Shown here: positions 1-10,760 of the stretch, in pieces
How the letters are laid out: every line of letters begins with the position of its first letter
How positions within the stretch are numbered: position 1 is the first letter of the stretch
Assembly: GCA_025642075.2 (NCBI GenBank)
Contig: JAODUO010000132.1
Location: 317,001 to 381,000 of the forward strand
Length of the DNA stretch: 64,000 nt
Reading direction: 5' to 3'
DNA from: Ridgeia piscesae
Lineage: Eukaryota > Annelida > Polychaeta > Sabellida > Siboglinidae
Notes under the pieces: generated by a model
Databases searched by the model: none
Told to the model about the DNA's origin: nothing
What the model saw: only the letters and a program-made list of their open reading frames with translations
Translations under genes and position numbers: made by a program

Positions 1-267
<267 letters not shown>

Positions 268-410
268 ATTAAACGTTTTACCTACACACTTAATGCACAT
301 GTATATTTATATTTTACTGCTATTATTTAGATTAATGTCTTTTTATTTGTCTTGATTTACATTGTGTAATGTTTTTGCATGTTCTTTTAAAGCATGACCT
401 AATCATACAT

Positions 411-560
411 GTGATTGTAGTTGTTGCATCATAATTAATACATACAGCAAACACAGATAAAGAATGTCACATCTCTCATGGAAACGTCAGAGGTGTTTGT
501 TGTTGAAAATGGGAATGAATGACAAACGCTTCCTATTTGATTTATAAATGATTGTTCTAA
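411..560 (+). repeat. Dispersed repeat, copy 1 (second copy at 16345-16511)
   Basis: About 150 bp that aligns with 16345-16511 in the same orientation. Shared blocks are CTCATGGAAACGTCA, GTGTTTGT and GAATGAATGACAAAC followed by CTTCCTATTTG. The middle differs by indels. This is probably an old interspersed element of unknown class. Confidence 0.7.
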
Positions 561-1307
561 ACCTTTGGGGTGAGAAGGAGGAGAATGTATCCGTTGTGTA
601 AAATATGTGTATTGTCATTTATAATTTGAAAGGCTTTTGCTGCACCAGCTGTTCACACAGAGATTGTTTCAAACCAGTCACTTTACTACTGATACTTAGA
701 ATGTGCTGCAAATTATTCTTGTCTTTCTGACTAATGCTCCCAAACCAACAGATGAAATAAAAGATTAAAACACTCTACAAGACTTTATAAAATCTGAACA
801 AAATTGTGACTGCGTAGAAGCATTGTACAACTGGCCTTGTAGCCAAGACACAGTCAGCTGAGTGTTGCTACCACATGAATTTTCCATGTGGGTCTATTAA
901 AGGTTACTGTTATTGTTATCAATGACTCCATGGTGTGTCATGTCTCTCACCCAGGATCAACTTTGGGACCTTGGAGTGAACCAACGTTGACAGGAATTAT
1001 TACATTGCCTTGATGACAAGAACCTTCTTCGGCGTAGAACTACCGGTATATATTGTCATGGGCAATTGGGAACTACCCAAATGATGTATGTACAGCAAAA
1101 TCTCTCTACAATTATCAAAAAATCCATTTGTGAGTTTTGGTAAATCTGTGCGTACATGCATGCACATACTCAACGAAGTTCCATGTGATATTCATTATGC
1201 AAATATACACACACACTCTGGCTCATGTCAGTTCCTCAACAAGACTTTTGCACCCTGCATAGCACACTGACTGATTGTTCAGTCACCTGCAACACGCAGA
1301 CTTACCA

Positions 1308-1344
1308 CCACACACACACACACACTCACACACTCACACACACC
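1308..1344. repeat. Short (CA)n tract with CACT interruptions
   Basis: CA dinucleotides interrupted by two ACTCAC blocks. Confidence 0.85.
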
Positions 1345-1690
1345 AGAAGTAATTTGTTAAGCATTCAATAGGAATAACTTTGCTGCAATACATTTCTACA
1401 GCACCCACGTCTTCACAAATCTGAACTCAAAGGCACACCACAATGATAATTTTGCATACTCGTGAACCAGGTCCAGAAAGAGTTATCATCAGGGAAAGGG
1501 ACCTTGGGAAGTCTAGGGCCTACAGTAACCATTAAAAACACTGCTGTAGGTGGAAACAACGTGGTAGAGTTGAGGTAACTACACGTACACAGGTATGTCC
1601 CTAGGGCTCATTCATCAAAGCAGATGACATATTTACATTCACTTCTCTCTCTTGCCAGAAAGCAGAGAGTGCTCTGGCCATCTGTCTCAT

Positions 1691-2305
1691 CTTTTTACTC
1701 CCTAGACTTAACAAACACTGGACTGGAGGTTGTTCAGTTCCTCAACAAGTACTTTTTACTCCCTCGACTTAACAAACAGTGGACTGTAGGTTGTTCAGTT
1801 CCTCAACAAGTACTTTTTACTCCCTAGACTTAGCAAACACTGGACTGTAGGTTGTTCAGTTCCTCAACAAGTACTTTTTACTCCCTAGACTTAACAAACA
1901 CTGGACTGGAGGTTGTTCAGTTCCTCAACAAGTACTTTTTACTCCCTAGACTTAACAAACACTGGACTGTAGGTTGTTCAGTTCCTCAACAAGTACTTTT
2001 TACTCCCTAGACTTAACAAACACTGGACTGTAGGTTGTTCAGTTCCTCAACAAGTACTTTTTACTCCCTAGACTTAACAAACACTGGACTGTAGGTTGTT
2101 CAGTTCCTCAACAAGTACTTTTTACTCCCTAGACTTAACAAACACTGAACTGTAGGTTGTTCAGTTCCTCAACAAGTACTTTTTACTCCCTAGACTTAAC
2201 AAACACTGGACTGGAGGTTGTTCAGTTCCTCAACAAGTACTTTTTACTCCCTAGACTTAGCAAACACTGGACCGGAGGTTGTTCAGTTCTTCAACAAGTA
2301 CTTTT
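1691..2305. repeat. 61-bp minisatellite, about 10 copies
   Basis: Units repeat exactly every 61 bp. Each contains CAACAAGTACTTTTTACTCC, a segment beginning TAGACTTAACAAACACTGG, and GGTTGTTCAGTTCCT. Copies differ by single substitutions (CTGTAGG versus CTGGAGG; CTTAAC versus CTTAGC). Because 61 is not a multiple of three, coding use is unlikely. A lone partial unit upstream at about 1228-1248 may be the ancestral seed. Confidence 0.96.
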
Positions 2306-2673
2306 CAAACCAATTCTGTTTGTGGAAGGTCTGTTGAAATCAGAATGTTGTTGCCAAGACGTAAAGATTTTCTACCAAGTTCTACTGTTTTTACATTATG
2401 TAACTGTCCAAAGTTTAGTCTCATCTGTGTTTTTGAAAACATGACTGATTCATGCTTCCAAACACCTTTTGTAACTGTCCTATCACTGTCTAGACTAATT
2501 GTAATTAGGCAACGGCAGAGTAAATAAAGGGGGATAAACTTACCCTATACTGGCGTAAGATAAATATAAAGAAACACCTTATATAAAACTCAACAGGTGC
2601 AATCTTTATTTTACACTTACACAAATCAAGCACCACAAGGTTCCACTCAAAACTTCCCTCCAAACCAATGTGT

Positions 2674-2831
2674 TCACTCACTCACTCACTCACTCACTCA
2701 CTCACTCACTCACTCACTCACTCACTCACTCACTCACTCACTCACTCACCACCACCCCACCACCACCCACCCCCCACCCCACCACCACCACCCCACCCAC
2801 CCACCCACCCACCCACTCACTCACTCACTCA
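2674..2831. repeat. Compound (TCAC)n-(CCA/CCCA)n-(TCAC)n microsatellite
   Basis: About 77 bp of perfect TCAC repeats, then a C-rich CCACC/CCCA section to about 2812, then CACT repeats again. The bracketing by the same tetranucleotide suggests that a CACT tract mutated in the middle. Confidence 0.95.
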
Positions 2832-2923
2832 GTCTCACCCTCAAAAGCCTCCATGTCTTTCTCTGCCCTGGTATTTAAACCCTCTCTCAAATGGCAGGAA
2901 ACCTTTTGTTACATGATCTGCTA

Positions 2924-2937
2924 CGCCCTCTGGTGGG
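2924..2937 (-). promoter_or_regulatory. CTCF-like binding site
   Basis: The minus strand reads CCCACCAGAGGGCG. This matches the bilaterian CTCF core CCASYAGRKGGC at every position. The sequence match is seen; binding is inferred. A second, weaker match lies 44 bp downstream in the same orientation. Confidence 0.5.
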
Positions 2938-2967
2938 CATCCCCTCAACTTTGAGAGAGCCCTGCTA

Positions 2968-2981
2968 CATCCTCTGGTGGG
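2968..2981 (-). promoter_or_regulatory. Second CTCF-like site (weaker)
   Basis: The minus strand reads CCCACCAGAGGATG, which keeps CCACCAGAGG but ends in ATG instead of GCG. About 20 bp are shared with the site at 2924-2937 (GCTAC..CCTCTGGTGGGC), so the pair looks like a short tandem duplication. Confidence 0.35.
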
Positions 2982-3895
2982 CAAAACTGGACATTCCCTC
3001 ACCTTGGTGGCAGCCCAACAAAAATGTCCTCCTAAACCATCACGTTCTACTAAAACAGGTTGCGGAGAAAACATCTTCGTCAAGACTGACGCAAGTCTTT
3101 TTTTAGGGCAAGAACACTAACATTTAACCGGTACTAATCTCAGCAGTCGAACATTGGCCTGAAAGCCACCATTGATTCTGTCTTGTAGCTGACAGGGAAA
3201 TGGCCATAAGATTTGTCAATTACTTGTTGCGGTTTTCTCTTCCCGGATGGGTCCGCAACATCCATCTATCGCCAGAACTGAGTGCAGTGCATTAGTCTTA
3301 CCAGGAAAACTGCAACACAATCACACAGAATGTGAGGAGAGAGCACACAGATGTCTTCACTACCTGACCCAGCCTTGCCAAACTGTCACTGTGATGTTTT
3401 CTATGCTAGGTGCAAGTCGAGTACTGAGCCAAAAGTGATATTTTGCTGGGGCAATCAAGAAAACATGCCACAATACATGCAAACATAGCATTCCATGCTT
3501 CATCTTATAACATTTTGATGTTATAAAAATTCAAGTGAAAATCCTCACCTTTGCTACCCTAAGAACAACAATGGTCAGACAGCAATGGGTTATCGTAGGT
3601 CTGAGTTTTTGTCAGCTCTGGTATGTTTATTTTAAACTAAAATGAACCAAGCAATGTGTTGATTTGAACTGTAACCATAAAACTACTTTGCCAGGCTGTC
3701 TATCTGTCAGCCTCACGAGCCTCATCTAGGGTGGGCCGTTTGGTTTGGGTGGGCAAATTGCAGTTGATTTAACAACTAATGTTTACCAAATGTTGTGTCA
3801 GATTTTTTCAACTGCAAATGTATAACATACTTAACACATGCTGACTTGATATCAACACATGCTGACTATTTATTCCAGACTGAGGCACACGCGCA

Positions 3896-4654
3896 GCAGT
3901 GAAACTGAATGCACTTGCTCTCGCTGTCAACAACTGCACAGCAGTGAAACTGAATGCACTTGCTCTCGCTATCAACAACTGCACAGCAGTGAAACTGAAT
4001 GCACTTGCTCTCGCTATCAACAACTGCACAGCAGTGAAACTGAATGCACTTGCTCTCGCTATCAACAACTGCACAGCAGTGAAACTGAATGCACTTGCTC
4101 TCGCTATCAACAACTGCGCAGCAGTGAAACTGAATGCACTTGCTCTCGCTATCAACAACTGCACAGCAGTGAAACTGAATGCACTTGCTCTCGCTATCAA
4201 CAACTGCACAGCAGTGAAACTGAATGCACTTGCTCTCGCTATCAACAACTGCACAGCAGTGAAACTGAATGCACTTGCTCTCGCTATCAACAACTGCACA
4301 GCAGGGAAACTGAATGCACTTGCTCTCGCTATCAACAACTGCACAGCAGTGAAACTGAATGCACTTGCTCTCGCTATCAACAACTGCGCAGCAGGGAAAC
4401 TGAATGCACTTGCTCTCGCTGTCAACAACTGCACAGCAGTGAAACTGAATGCACTTGCTCTCGCTATCAACAACTGCACAGCAGTGAAACTGAATGCACT
4501 TGCTCTCGCTATCAACAACTGCGCAGCAGTGAAACTGAATGCACTTGCTCTCGCTATCAACAACTGCGCAGCAGGGAAACTGAATGCACTTGCTCTCGCT
4601 ATCAACAACTGCACAGCAGTGAAACTGAATGCACTTGCTCTCGCTATCAACAAC
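3896..4654. repeat. 45-bp minisatellite array A, about 17 copies
   Basis: A 45-bp unit (GCAGTGAAACTGAATGCACT, then TGCTCTCGCT, RTCAACAACT and GCRCA) repeated about 17 times. Variants occur at three sites: GTC/ATC, GCAC/GCGC and GTG/GGG. As 45 is a multiple of three, several frames on both strands stay open. Possible 15-residue repeats are LNALALAINNCTAVK on plus and LLIARASAFSFTAVQ on minus. With no start context, splice sites or preferred frame, coding is not supported. Confidence 0.95.
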
Positions 4655-4803
4655 GGAGAGCTGTGCAAAATATAAGTTTGTATCAATATTAATATTTTAC
4701 TGCTTTTTATGTGTAACTGCAATCATTGTGATTAACTACAAATTTATATGAATTCAGTGTATTTATTTCAACTAAAAATGAGTTTAAAACTTGAACCATG
4801 CTC
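4655..4803. repeat. 3' flank of array A, duplicated at 5620-5775
   Basis: Unique-looking sequence (AAAATATAAGTTT, then ATCAATATTAATATTTTACTG, TGCAATCATT and TTTATATGAATT) that recurs after array B with many small indels. Array plus flank therefore form a duplicated module of about 965 bp. Confidence 0.85.
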
Positions 4804-5619
4804 ACTATCAACAACTGCACACAAACTGAATGACTTGCTCTCGCTGTCAACAACTGCACAGCAGTGAAACTGAATGCACTTGCTCTCGCTGTCAACAACT
4901 GCGCAGCAGTGAAACTGAATGCACTTGCTCTCGCTGTCAACAACTGCACAGCAGTGAAACTGAATGCACTTGCTCTCGCTGTCAACAACTGCGCAGCAGT
5001 GAAACTGAATGCACTTGCTCTCGCTGTCAACAACTGCACAGCAGTGAAACTGAATGCACTTGCTCTCGCTGTCAACAACTGCGCAGCAGGGAAACTGAAT
5101 GCACTTGCTCTCGCTATCAACAACTGCGCAGCAGGGAAACTGAATGCACTTGCTCTCGCTGTCAACAACTGCACAGCAGTGAAACTGAATGCACTTGCTC
5201 TCGCTGTCAACAACTGCACAGCAGTGAAACTGAATGCACTTGCTCTCGCTGTCAACAACTGCACAGCAGTGAAACTGAATGCACTTGCTCTCGCTGTCAA
5301 CAACTGCACAGCAGTGAAACTGAATGCACTTGCTCTCGCTGTCAACAACTGCACAGCAGTGAAACTGAATGCACTTGCTCTCGCTATCAACAACTGCACA
5401 GCAGTGAAACTGAATGCACTTGCTCTCGCTATCAACAACTGCACAGCAGTGAAACTGAATGCACTTGCTCTCGCTATCAACAACTGCACAGCAGTGAAAC
5501 TGAATGCACTTGCTCTCGCTATCAACAACTGCACAGCAGTGAAACTGAATGCACTTGCTCTCGCTATCAACAACTGCACAGCAGGGAAACTGAATGCACT
5601 TGCTCTCGCTATCAACAAC
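4804..5619. repeat. 45-bp minisatellite array B, about 18 copies
   Basis: Same unit as array A. The first units alternate GCGCA and GCACA with GTC fixed, giving a 90-bp dimer pattern (about 4861-5085). Next comes a block of GTC/GCACA units, then ATC/GCACA units. The block structure points to local amplification by unequal exchange. Confidence 0.95.
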
Positions 5620-5775
5620 GGAGTAGCTGTCAGCAAAATATAAGTTTTTTATCAATATTAATATTTTACTGTCTTTTTTCATGATGTAACTGCAATCATT
5701 AGTGATTAAGTTTCGTACAAATTTATATGAATTACAGTGTATTTAGTTTCTATTTAAAAAAATTGAGTTACAATA
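5620..5775. repeat. 3' flank of array B (duplicate of 4655-4803)
   Basis: Aligns with the flank of array A, with numerous 1-5 base indels. These may be real divergence or residual long-read error. Confidence 0.85.
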
Positions 5776-6377
5776 ATTCAGAACCGATAATACAAACAAA
5801 GGTTACAGATAATCTGTCACACAATCTATATAACATATTTGTTTGAATACTACCGGGTAACTGCAATATTATATTTGTTTGAATACTGTTACATTTTGTT
5901 TCTTTGCTGGATCTGCTAAACAGTTTCATTTCCCCAAACACAGGAGCAACATGCTAATGAGCACAGGTCGATGAAAGCAGCCGATTACAACAAACAGGGC
6001 ACGAACCTATGGTTAGCACTAAGGCATTATATGAGGTCTCTGTGATAAATGGAATATCAAGCAGGGAGCCACAATTACTAGTGCTAATGTCAAAAGCAAT
6101 GAAGAGAGGCAATAAATATGTCAGCTGTCTGGCTCCACATTGACACTACCATAGGGCACACTTTACCATATCCCAGCTACGGAAATTGCCCAAGGTCATA
6201 GTTTGGGCAGCGTCAGGGGTGTATAAGGGATAGGGATGTGATTGGGAATGAAGTGGACTCAGGGCAACATTTATAGTGGGACTGAACTAACTACCTGGAT
6301 CAATACAGCTCTTGGAAAAATAAGGGAAACAACGGATCGAGCGGGATTTGATGGTTGAAAGTGCAATGGTCTAGTTA
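5776..6377. other. Unique spacer with an enhancer-like block
   Basis: No gene is seen. The stretch 5930-6330 is of balanced composition, free of repeats, and contains an octamer-like ATGCTAATGAG and TGTCAGCTGTC. It stands out from the repetitive surroundings as a candidate conserved non-coding element. Conservation cannot be seen from one genome. Confidence 0.35.
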
Positions 6378-6545
6378 TTGGGTCTGCAACATGTATGTGC
6401 GTGCATGCATGTCTGTATTGCTGTCACGTGTGTGCACATGTATGTGACATGTATGTTTGCATGTATAGTAGTTCATGCATGCCTGCATGGGTACATGTGT
6501 GCACACATCTTCAACCCAATCACCTTCAGCCTTTCACACACAGAT
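6378..6545. repeat. Alternating purine-pyrimidine low-complexity tract
   Basis: Many CATG, TGCATGCATG and GTGTGCACATG blocks lead into (ACGC)n. Such alternating sequence favours Z-DNA. Confidence 0.6.
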
Positions 6546-6620
<75 letters not shown>

Positions 6621-6622
6621 CA
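6546..6622. repeat. (GCAC)n microsatellite, about 19 units
   Basis: A perfect tetranucleotide tract. Unusually for AT-rich DNA, it places a CpG in every unit. Confidence 0.97.
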
Positions 6623-7259
6623 CAGACATAAATGAACACCATACATTGTAAAATATTTACAGTAAGAACATCTTGTACCAACCCTTCAACTGCGCTAGTG
6701 ATTGTGTCAGGGTCAATAGCAATTCTAATAGCGGCATTGTCACTGCAGATCAGTGACAATGCTGACACGTCTAGACAATACAAGAGAATTTATGCTCAGG
6801 GTAGTGCCTTGATCCGAAAGTTTTATATGTGTAAAATGTACTCTGTTCAAATCATGTTGTACTTCATGCCAGCTATAGTGTTGTTATAGAGCAGACTCAA
6901 CTATAAAACTATGTGTATTGGTAGCATACAATAATGTCTTGTCGTGCAATGAACCTTGAGTTTGTAGTTCGCGTTATGTTTGTGTGACAGAGGACCCCAC
7001 TGAAAAGAAGTCCAGTGTATATTTTAATACGCGCTTTATTTAACTGGGTCATCCTGAATAAATATATTTAGTATTATTACCCACCAGTAAAATGTTGATC
7101 AGAAAAAATTTGTATAGTTTTCTGACATGTGTAGCTACATCATGGAATGCACTATTACAGAGTATTATGAGAAGTAATACATTGTACATATCACCTCTGT
7201 GTCGCCATTGGCAAAAACAGCATTTGTTAACAATTATTAGTCATAGTACTTTATATATA

Positions 7260-7321
<62 letters not shown>

Positions 7322-8320
7322 AACAATGTATATATTATTAGGTACACATAGTTATAAAACCGAGTGTGGTCGTATCCCCTCGTGGAACTCTGGGGTGTCA
7401 AATACAGAACCCGTCACAATTGTAATGTCATCCATCATGACAAACCCAGCCACAGTGACAGTAGCCAGAACCGGGGCAATAACAATTGCTGTAGCCAACT
7501 ATTATCTGCAACCATATATGTGTGGACCCTCCCCCTTGTACACCAATGTGTGCACTACATAAACTAATGTAAACATTATGACATACAAAATGTGTATCAT
7601 AAGAATGAGTCAACGCTGAAGGCCTGCACATTTTAAAGAAAAAAACAATGAATCCACAGACCCCTATACCTTGCTGTGATAATAAATTCTACACAACTAA
7701 CCAATGAGATATGATCATTTGCATATTTTACAGTAGCATGTAAAATTATTTTCTACAAACCCCCCCCCGTTTTCATACACACGTGCAACACCTAACCTCC
7801 TGCACTCAGAATCATACGCAACACAAACAAATATTCTCACCTGTATTCAGCACCTGTCTACACCCACCTGGTCAAGGTGTCTGACCATTAATGATGATGA
7901 CCACACGGCCACTTATAACTTCATTCCTGACTGCAACGGCTTGTAGAGTGACGCTTACTGGCACTTCATGCACGTGTATTGGCACTTCCTCCCCCCACTG
8001 GGCTATCAGCTTTCTGCCACAAGCGCCAGTGAGCAGACAGGCATAAATCACCACTGATGCTGCTCCTAGACAACTTGCCAGACAACTGACCGCATCGGTC
8101 ATTTAACTGACCACTGTCCAATAATTCTGTGTTGATTTGCAAATCCACGACAATATAACGCCACAAAATGTGAGCAATGGCTACACCATGAAAATTACTT
8201 TAAAACAAGGTAGTCTGCTGTGTTATGTTACATTTGCCAGGGGTTAATTGCTATCATAATTATTAGCAGGAAGTGTGTTGACTCAGTTGTAGATTACCAA
8301 ACTTGTGGTTTTGTGTGTGG
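6623..8320. other. Non-coding spacer
   Basis: No recognisable gene. It holds a TA tract (7252-7321) and a C9 run near 7760. Short ORFs (for example 7872-8102 minus) show no family motif. Confidence 0.6.
7252..7321. repeat. (TA)n microsatellite
   Basis: TA dinucleotides with two phase breaks (near 7261 and 7298). Confidence 0.95.
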
Positions 8321-8369
8321 CAACTACCCCGGTAGGCAACTACCCCGGTAGGCAACTACCCCGGTAGGC
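8321..8369. repeat. 16-bp tandem repeat, 3 copies
   Basis: Three identical copies of CAACTACCCCGGTAGG head to tail. Confidence 0.95.
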
Positions 8370-8602
8370 AATCTATTAGGCTTTTGCAACTAGGAATGTG
8401 CATCTCTGCAATAACTGCCCATTATAGCCAACAGTAGCTGTTTAGTAGTTTACTATTGTGCAACAAATTCAATTTTTGTGTGAACAAAACTTGAAATTAG
8501 AAACACTCATTCAGGTTTATTAAATGTAGTGTGTTACAGTAAGGACAATAGCTATTGGAGAACTGAGCACTGGGTCATGTGGCAACAGTGTTACATGGAA
8601 CC

Positions 8603-8722
8603 ACTGTTACAGTGTTACAGTGTTACAGTGTTACAGTGTTAGTGTTACAGTGTTACAGTGTTACAGTGTTACAGTGTTACAGTGTTACAGTGTTACAGTG
8701 TTACAGTGTTACACTGTTACAT
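8603..8722. repeat. 8-bp (TGTTACAG)n tandem repeat
   Basis: About 14 units of TGTTACAG with one 3-bp deletion near 8640. It abuts the tail side of a SINE fragment. Confidence 0.95.
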
Positions 8723-8731
8723 GTTCAATTG

Positions 8732-8893
8732 AACACCACCCTAACTTCTCTGGGAAGCATTCAGCTACATCACAATTAATACAAAACAATTACCACAAAT
8801 ATCCACTAATGTCTACAGCCAGGTACTCACATAGCTGTGTGAACTGGAGTAACCTAAACTCCAGTGCTCTACCCACTGTGCCACCGCACACTG
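8732..8893 (-). mobile_element. tRNA-derived SINE fragment (family of 35061-35377)
   Basis: Read on minus, the segment starts with a tRNA-like head: A-box-like TGGCACAGTGGGTAGAGC and a degenerate B-box region near TTTAGGTTACTCC. The family body follows (CTCCAGTTCACACAGCT, GAGTACCTGGCTG, GTGGATATT and CTTCCCAGAGAAG-like). The 3' tail is missing, so the copy is truncated beside the 8-bp repeat. Assignment rests on alignment with the fuller copies at 34434-34721 and 35061-35377. Confidence 0.8.
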
Positions 8894-8935
8894 CGGTGGC
8901 GCCATCTGGAGATATGTTCACTACTCAATGTTCTC
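8893..8935 (-). repeat. Dispersed ~40-bp motif with CTCF-like core (copy 1 of 4)
   Basis: Contains GGTGGCGCCATCTGG followed by GAGATATGTTCACTACTCAA. Related copies lie near 36454, 40306 and 51252. The minus-strand core CCAGATGGCGC resembles the AGATGGCGC half of a CTCF site. Confidence 0.55.
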
Positions 8936-9014
8936 AAGTATGAAACATTATACATATATAAAAAACATTTGTAAATAAGTAAGTCTTAAGCAAGATTATC
9001 ATTTTAAGGAGAGA

Positions 9015-9240
9015 CTGGTGATGATTGGTTGCCATGGGCCAGTCATGTGGAAAGAATGGGAGATGAAAAACTGAGATCAGATGCTTGGAAAGTAGAAGGA
9101 AATGGGAGGTGAGGAAGACTGAGAATGTGATGGGAGTTAGGGAGATCTAGAGAGAGTGGGAGGAGAATGGAGAACAACAGCAAAAGATAGCGAAATAGCG
9201 AGAGAAGCTAGGATAGAAAAGATGAAGAAAAAGACAATAG
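9015..9240 (+). pseudogene. Possible LINE reverse-transcriptase 3' remnant
   Basis: Conceptual translation gives a WxxGHVERMGDEKL-like stretch followed by basic, Gly/Arg-rich codons broken by stops. This resembles the C-terminal end of many non-LTR retrotransposon polymerases (GHVxRM..RLP....RGRPRxRW). It is short, frame-broken and unsupported by a second copy here, so it remains tentative. Confidence 0.35.
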
Positions 9241-9253
9241 TAACCATGGCAAC
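9240..9253. promoter_or_regulatory. RFX X-box motif
   Basis: GTAACCATGGCAAC fits the RFX consensus GTNRCC-N2-RGYAAC at every position. RFX factors drive ciliary genes in animals. With no promoter or gene nearby, function is unproven. Confidence 0.4.
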
Positions 9254-10547
9254 CTCATTCCTGATGACAAGGATACCAAGAGGAGAATTAGTTTACATTT
9301 TCCAATTGGTAGTGCAAATTTAACCTCGATGCTTCATGTATGCGAATGAAAATAGAAAGAGTTTATTTGACCTCTGCACCTAGGAGACGATGCACTCACA
9401 TTGTACAATGACCCAAAGTTAGCATATTAATATTTAGATATAGATATCAACCTTTATACACGAGTAGTGGCCAATGTAACTTCAACACATAGTAAACTGA
9501 GCAGGTGGCGTGTAGGACATAAGGACATTCATACTGTGACATTTTGTCCTGACAGTTTGTTCACAAATAGAATTCACAATGACCACTTTCTTCGGCGACG
9601 TCAATTAATGTTTTAAAAGGCCTACCCACAACGGCATCAAGATGCGTCAATAGGGGACAGTTCATTAACCTTCACTCCAAGTTCACGACGTACATATGCC
9701 ACCAGTTTTGACATGGTAACTTCATTTTTGTGTTTTTTTGCAAACTGAAAAAAATATTTTAATGGGGAAGTGGGCATTTTTGAGGATTATGACAATTATG
9801 CTAATTGGATGTGTACATTAATGACAGGTGACTGACAGTTTGTGGGCTAGATACTGATGGAAGGAACCCTAAAACTGTAGACATAATTACCTTGTTACAC
9901 TGTACTAGTTTCTCATAATGAAGATTGTTCACAACTTTAAAAAAATGCTGTACCTAAATTTTAAGAATTTGTAATGCTGATGGTTGTGATCAAAAAGTCG
10001 CTACGACATGGCTAAACAGAAGTTTACCAGGTAATGTATCCAATTGAATTGGTGGCAGCAAAAATCACTTGGTCAATTAAAACTGTCAATAAATTGTGCA
10101 GTATGAAGTACAAATACTATTAAAAAAACTGTTGTCACAGACAATAGATTTTAGTTATATATGAGCAAAATGAATGAGCATTGTGGATGGTCTTATGACC
10201 ACAAAGACACAGAAGCAGTATTCATAAATAATGAATGTAAGTTTAAAAAAGTGTGTTTTATACAAGGTATAGAACACATCCAAGACTAATTAGTGATCTT
10301 TGAACAGAGAAAATATGCACCATGTTATAAATGATCAAATTACATCGTCCACCTAACCTCTGGTGTAAATCCCTAAACAAATAAAACAATCCTCATTTGC
10401 AGCAAATTTAAAAGGTACAACTTTTCTTCCAATTGATTATAAAATAAGTTCTGAAAATATGGCTTTCGAGGTACAAAGAAACCCAGAGAAAAAGATTAAC
10501 GTATCCTGAAACATACATGTACATACACTAACAAGTCTGTATGCCTA

Positions 10548-10549
<2 letters not shown>
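9254..10549. other. Non-coding AT-rich spacer
   Basis: No gene is visible. The segment 9376-9445 (TGCACCTAGGAG, CCCAAAGTTAGCA and ATTTAGATAT) is similar to 51389-51447, which suggests a low-copy dispersed repeat. Confidence 0.55.
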
Positions 10550-10592
<43 letters not shown>

Positions 10593-10613
10593 ATATATAT
10601 ATATCCCGTTATA

Positions 10614-10707
<94 letters not shown>

Positions 10708-10760
10708 TATATACTTATATACATTCCACATGTCCATGTATATATATATATATATAATTA
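10550..10760. repeat. Interrupted (TA)n tract
   Basis: Several TA runs separated by short breaks (about 10606-10618 and 10693-10738). Self-complementary and prone to cruciform formation. Confidence 0.93.

Larger units (their letters stand above)
2306..3895. other. Non-coding spacer
   Basis: Contains a compound CACT/CCA repeat and two CTCF-like sites 44 bp apart. The rest is unique. The short ORFs here (for example 2841-3083 minus) lack recognisable motifs and carry repeat-derived composition. Confidence 0.6.
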
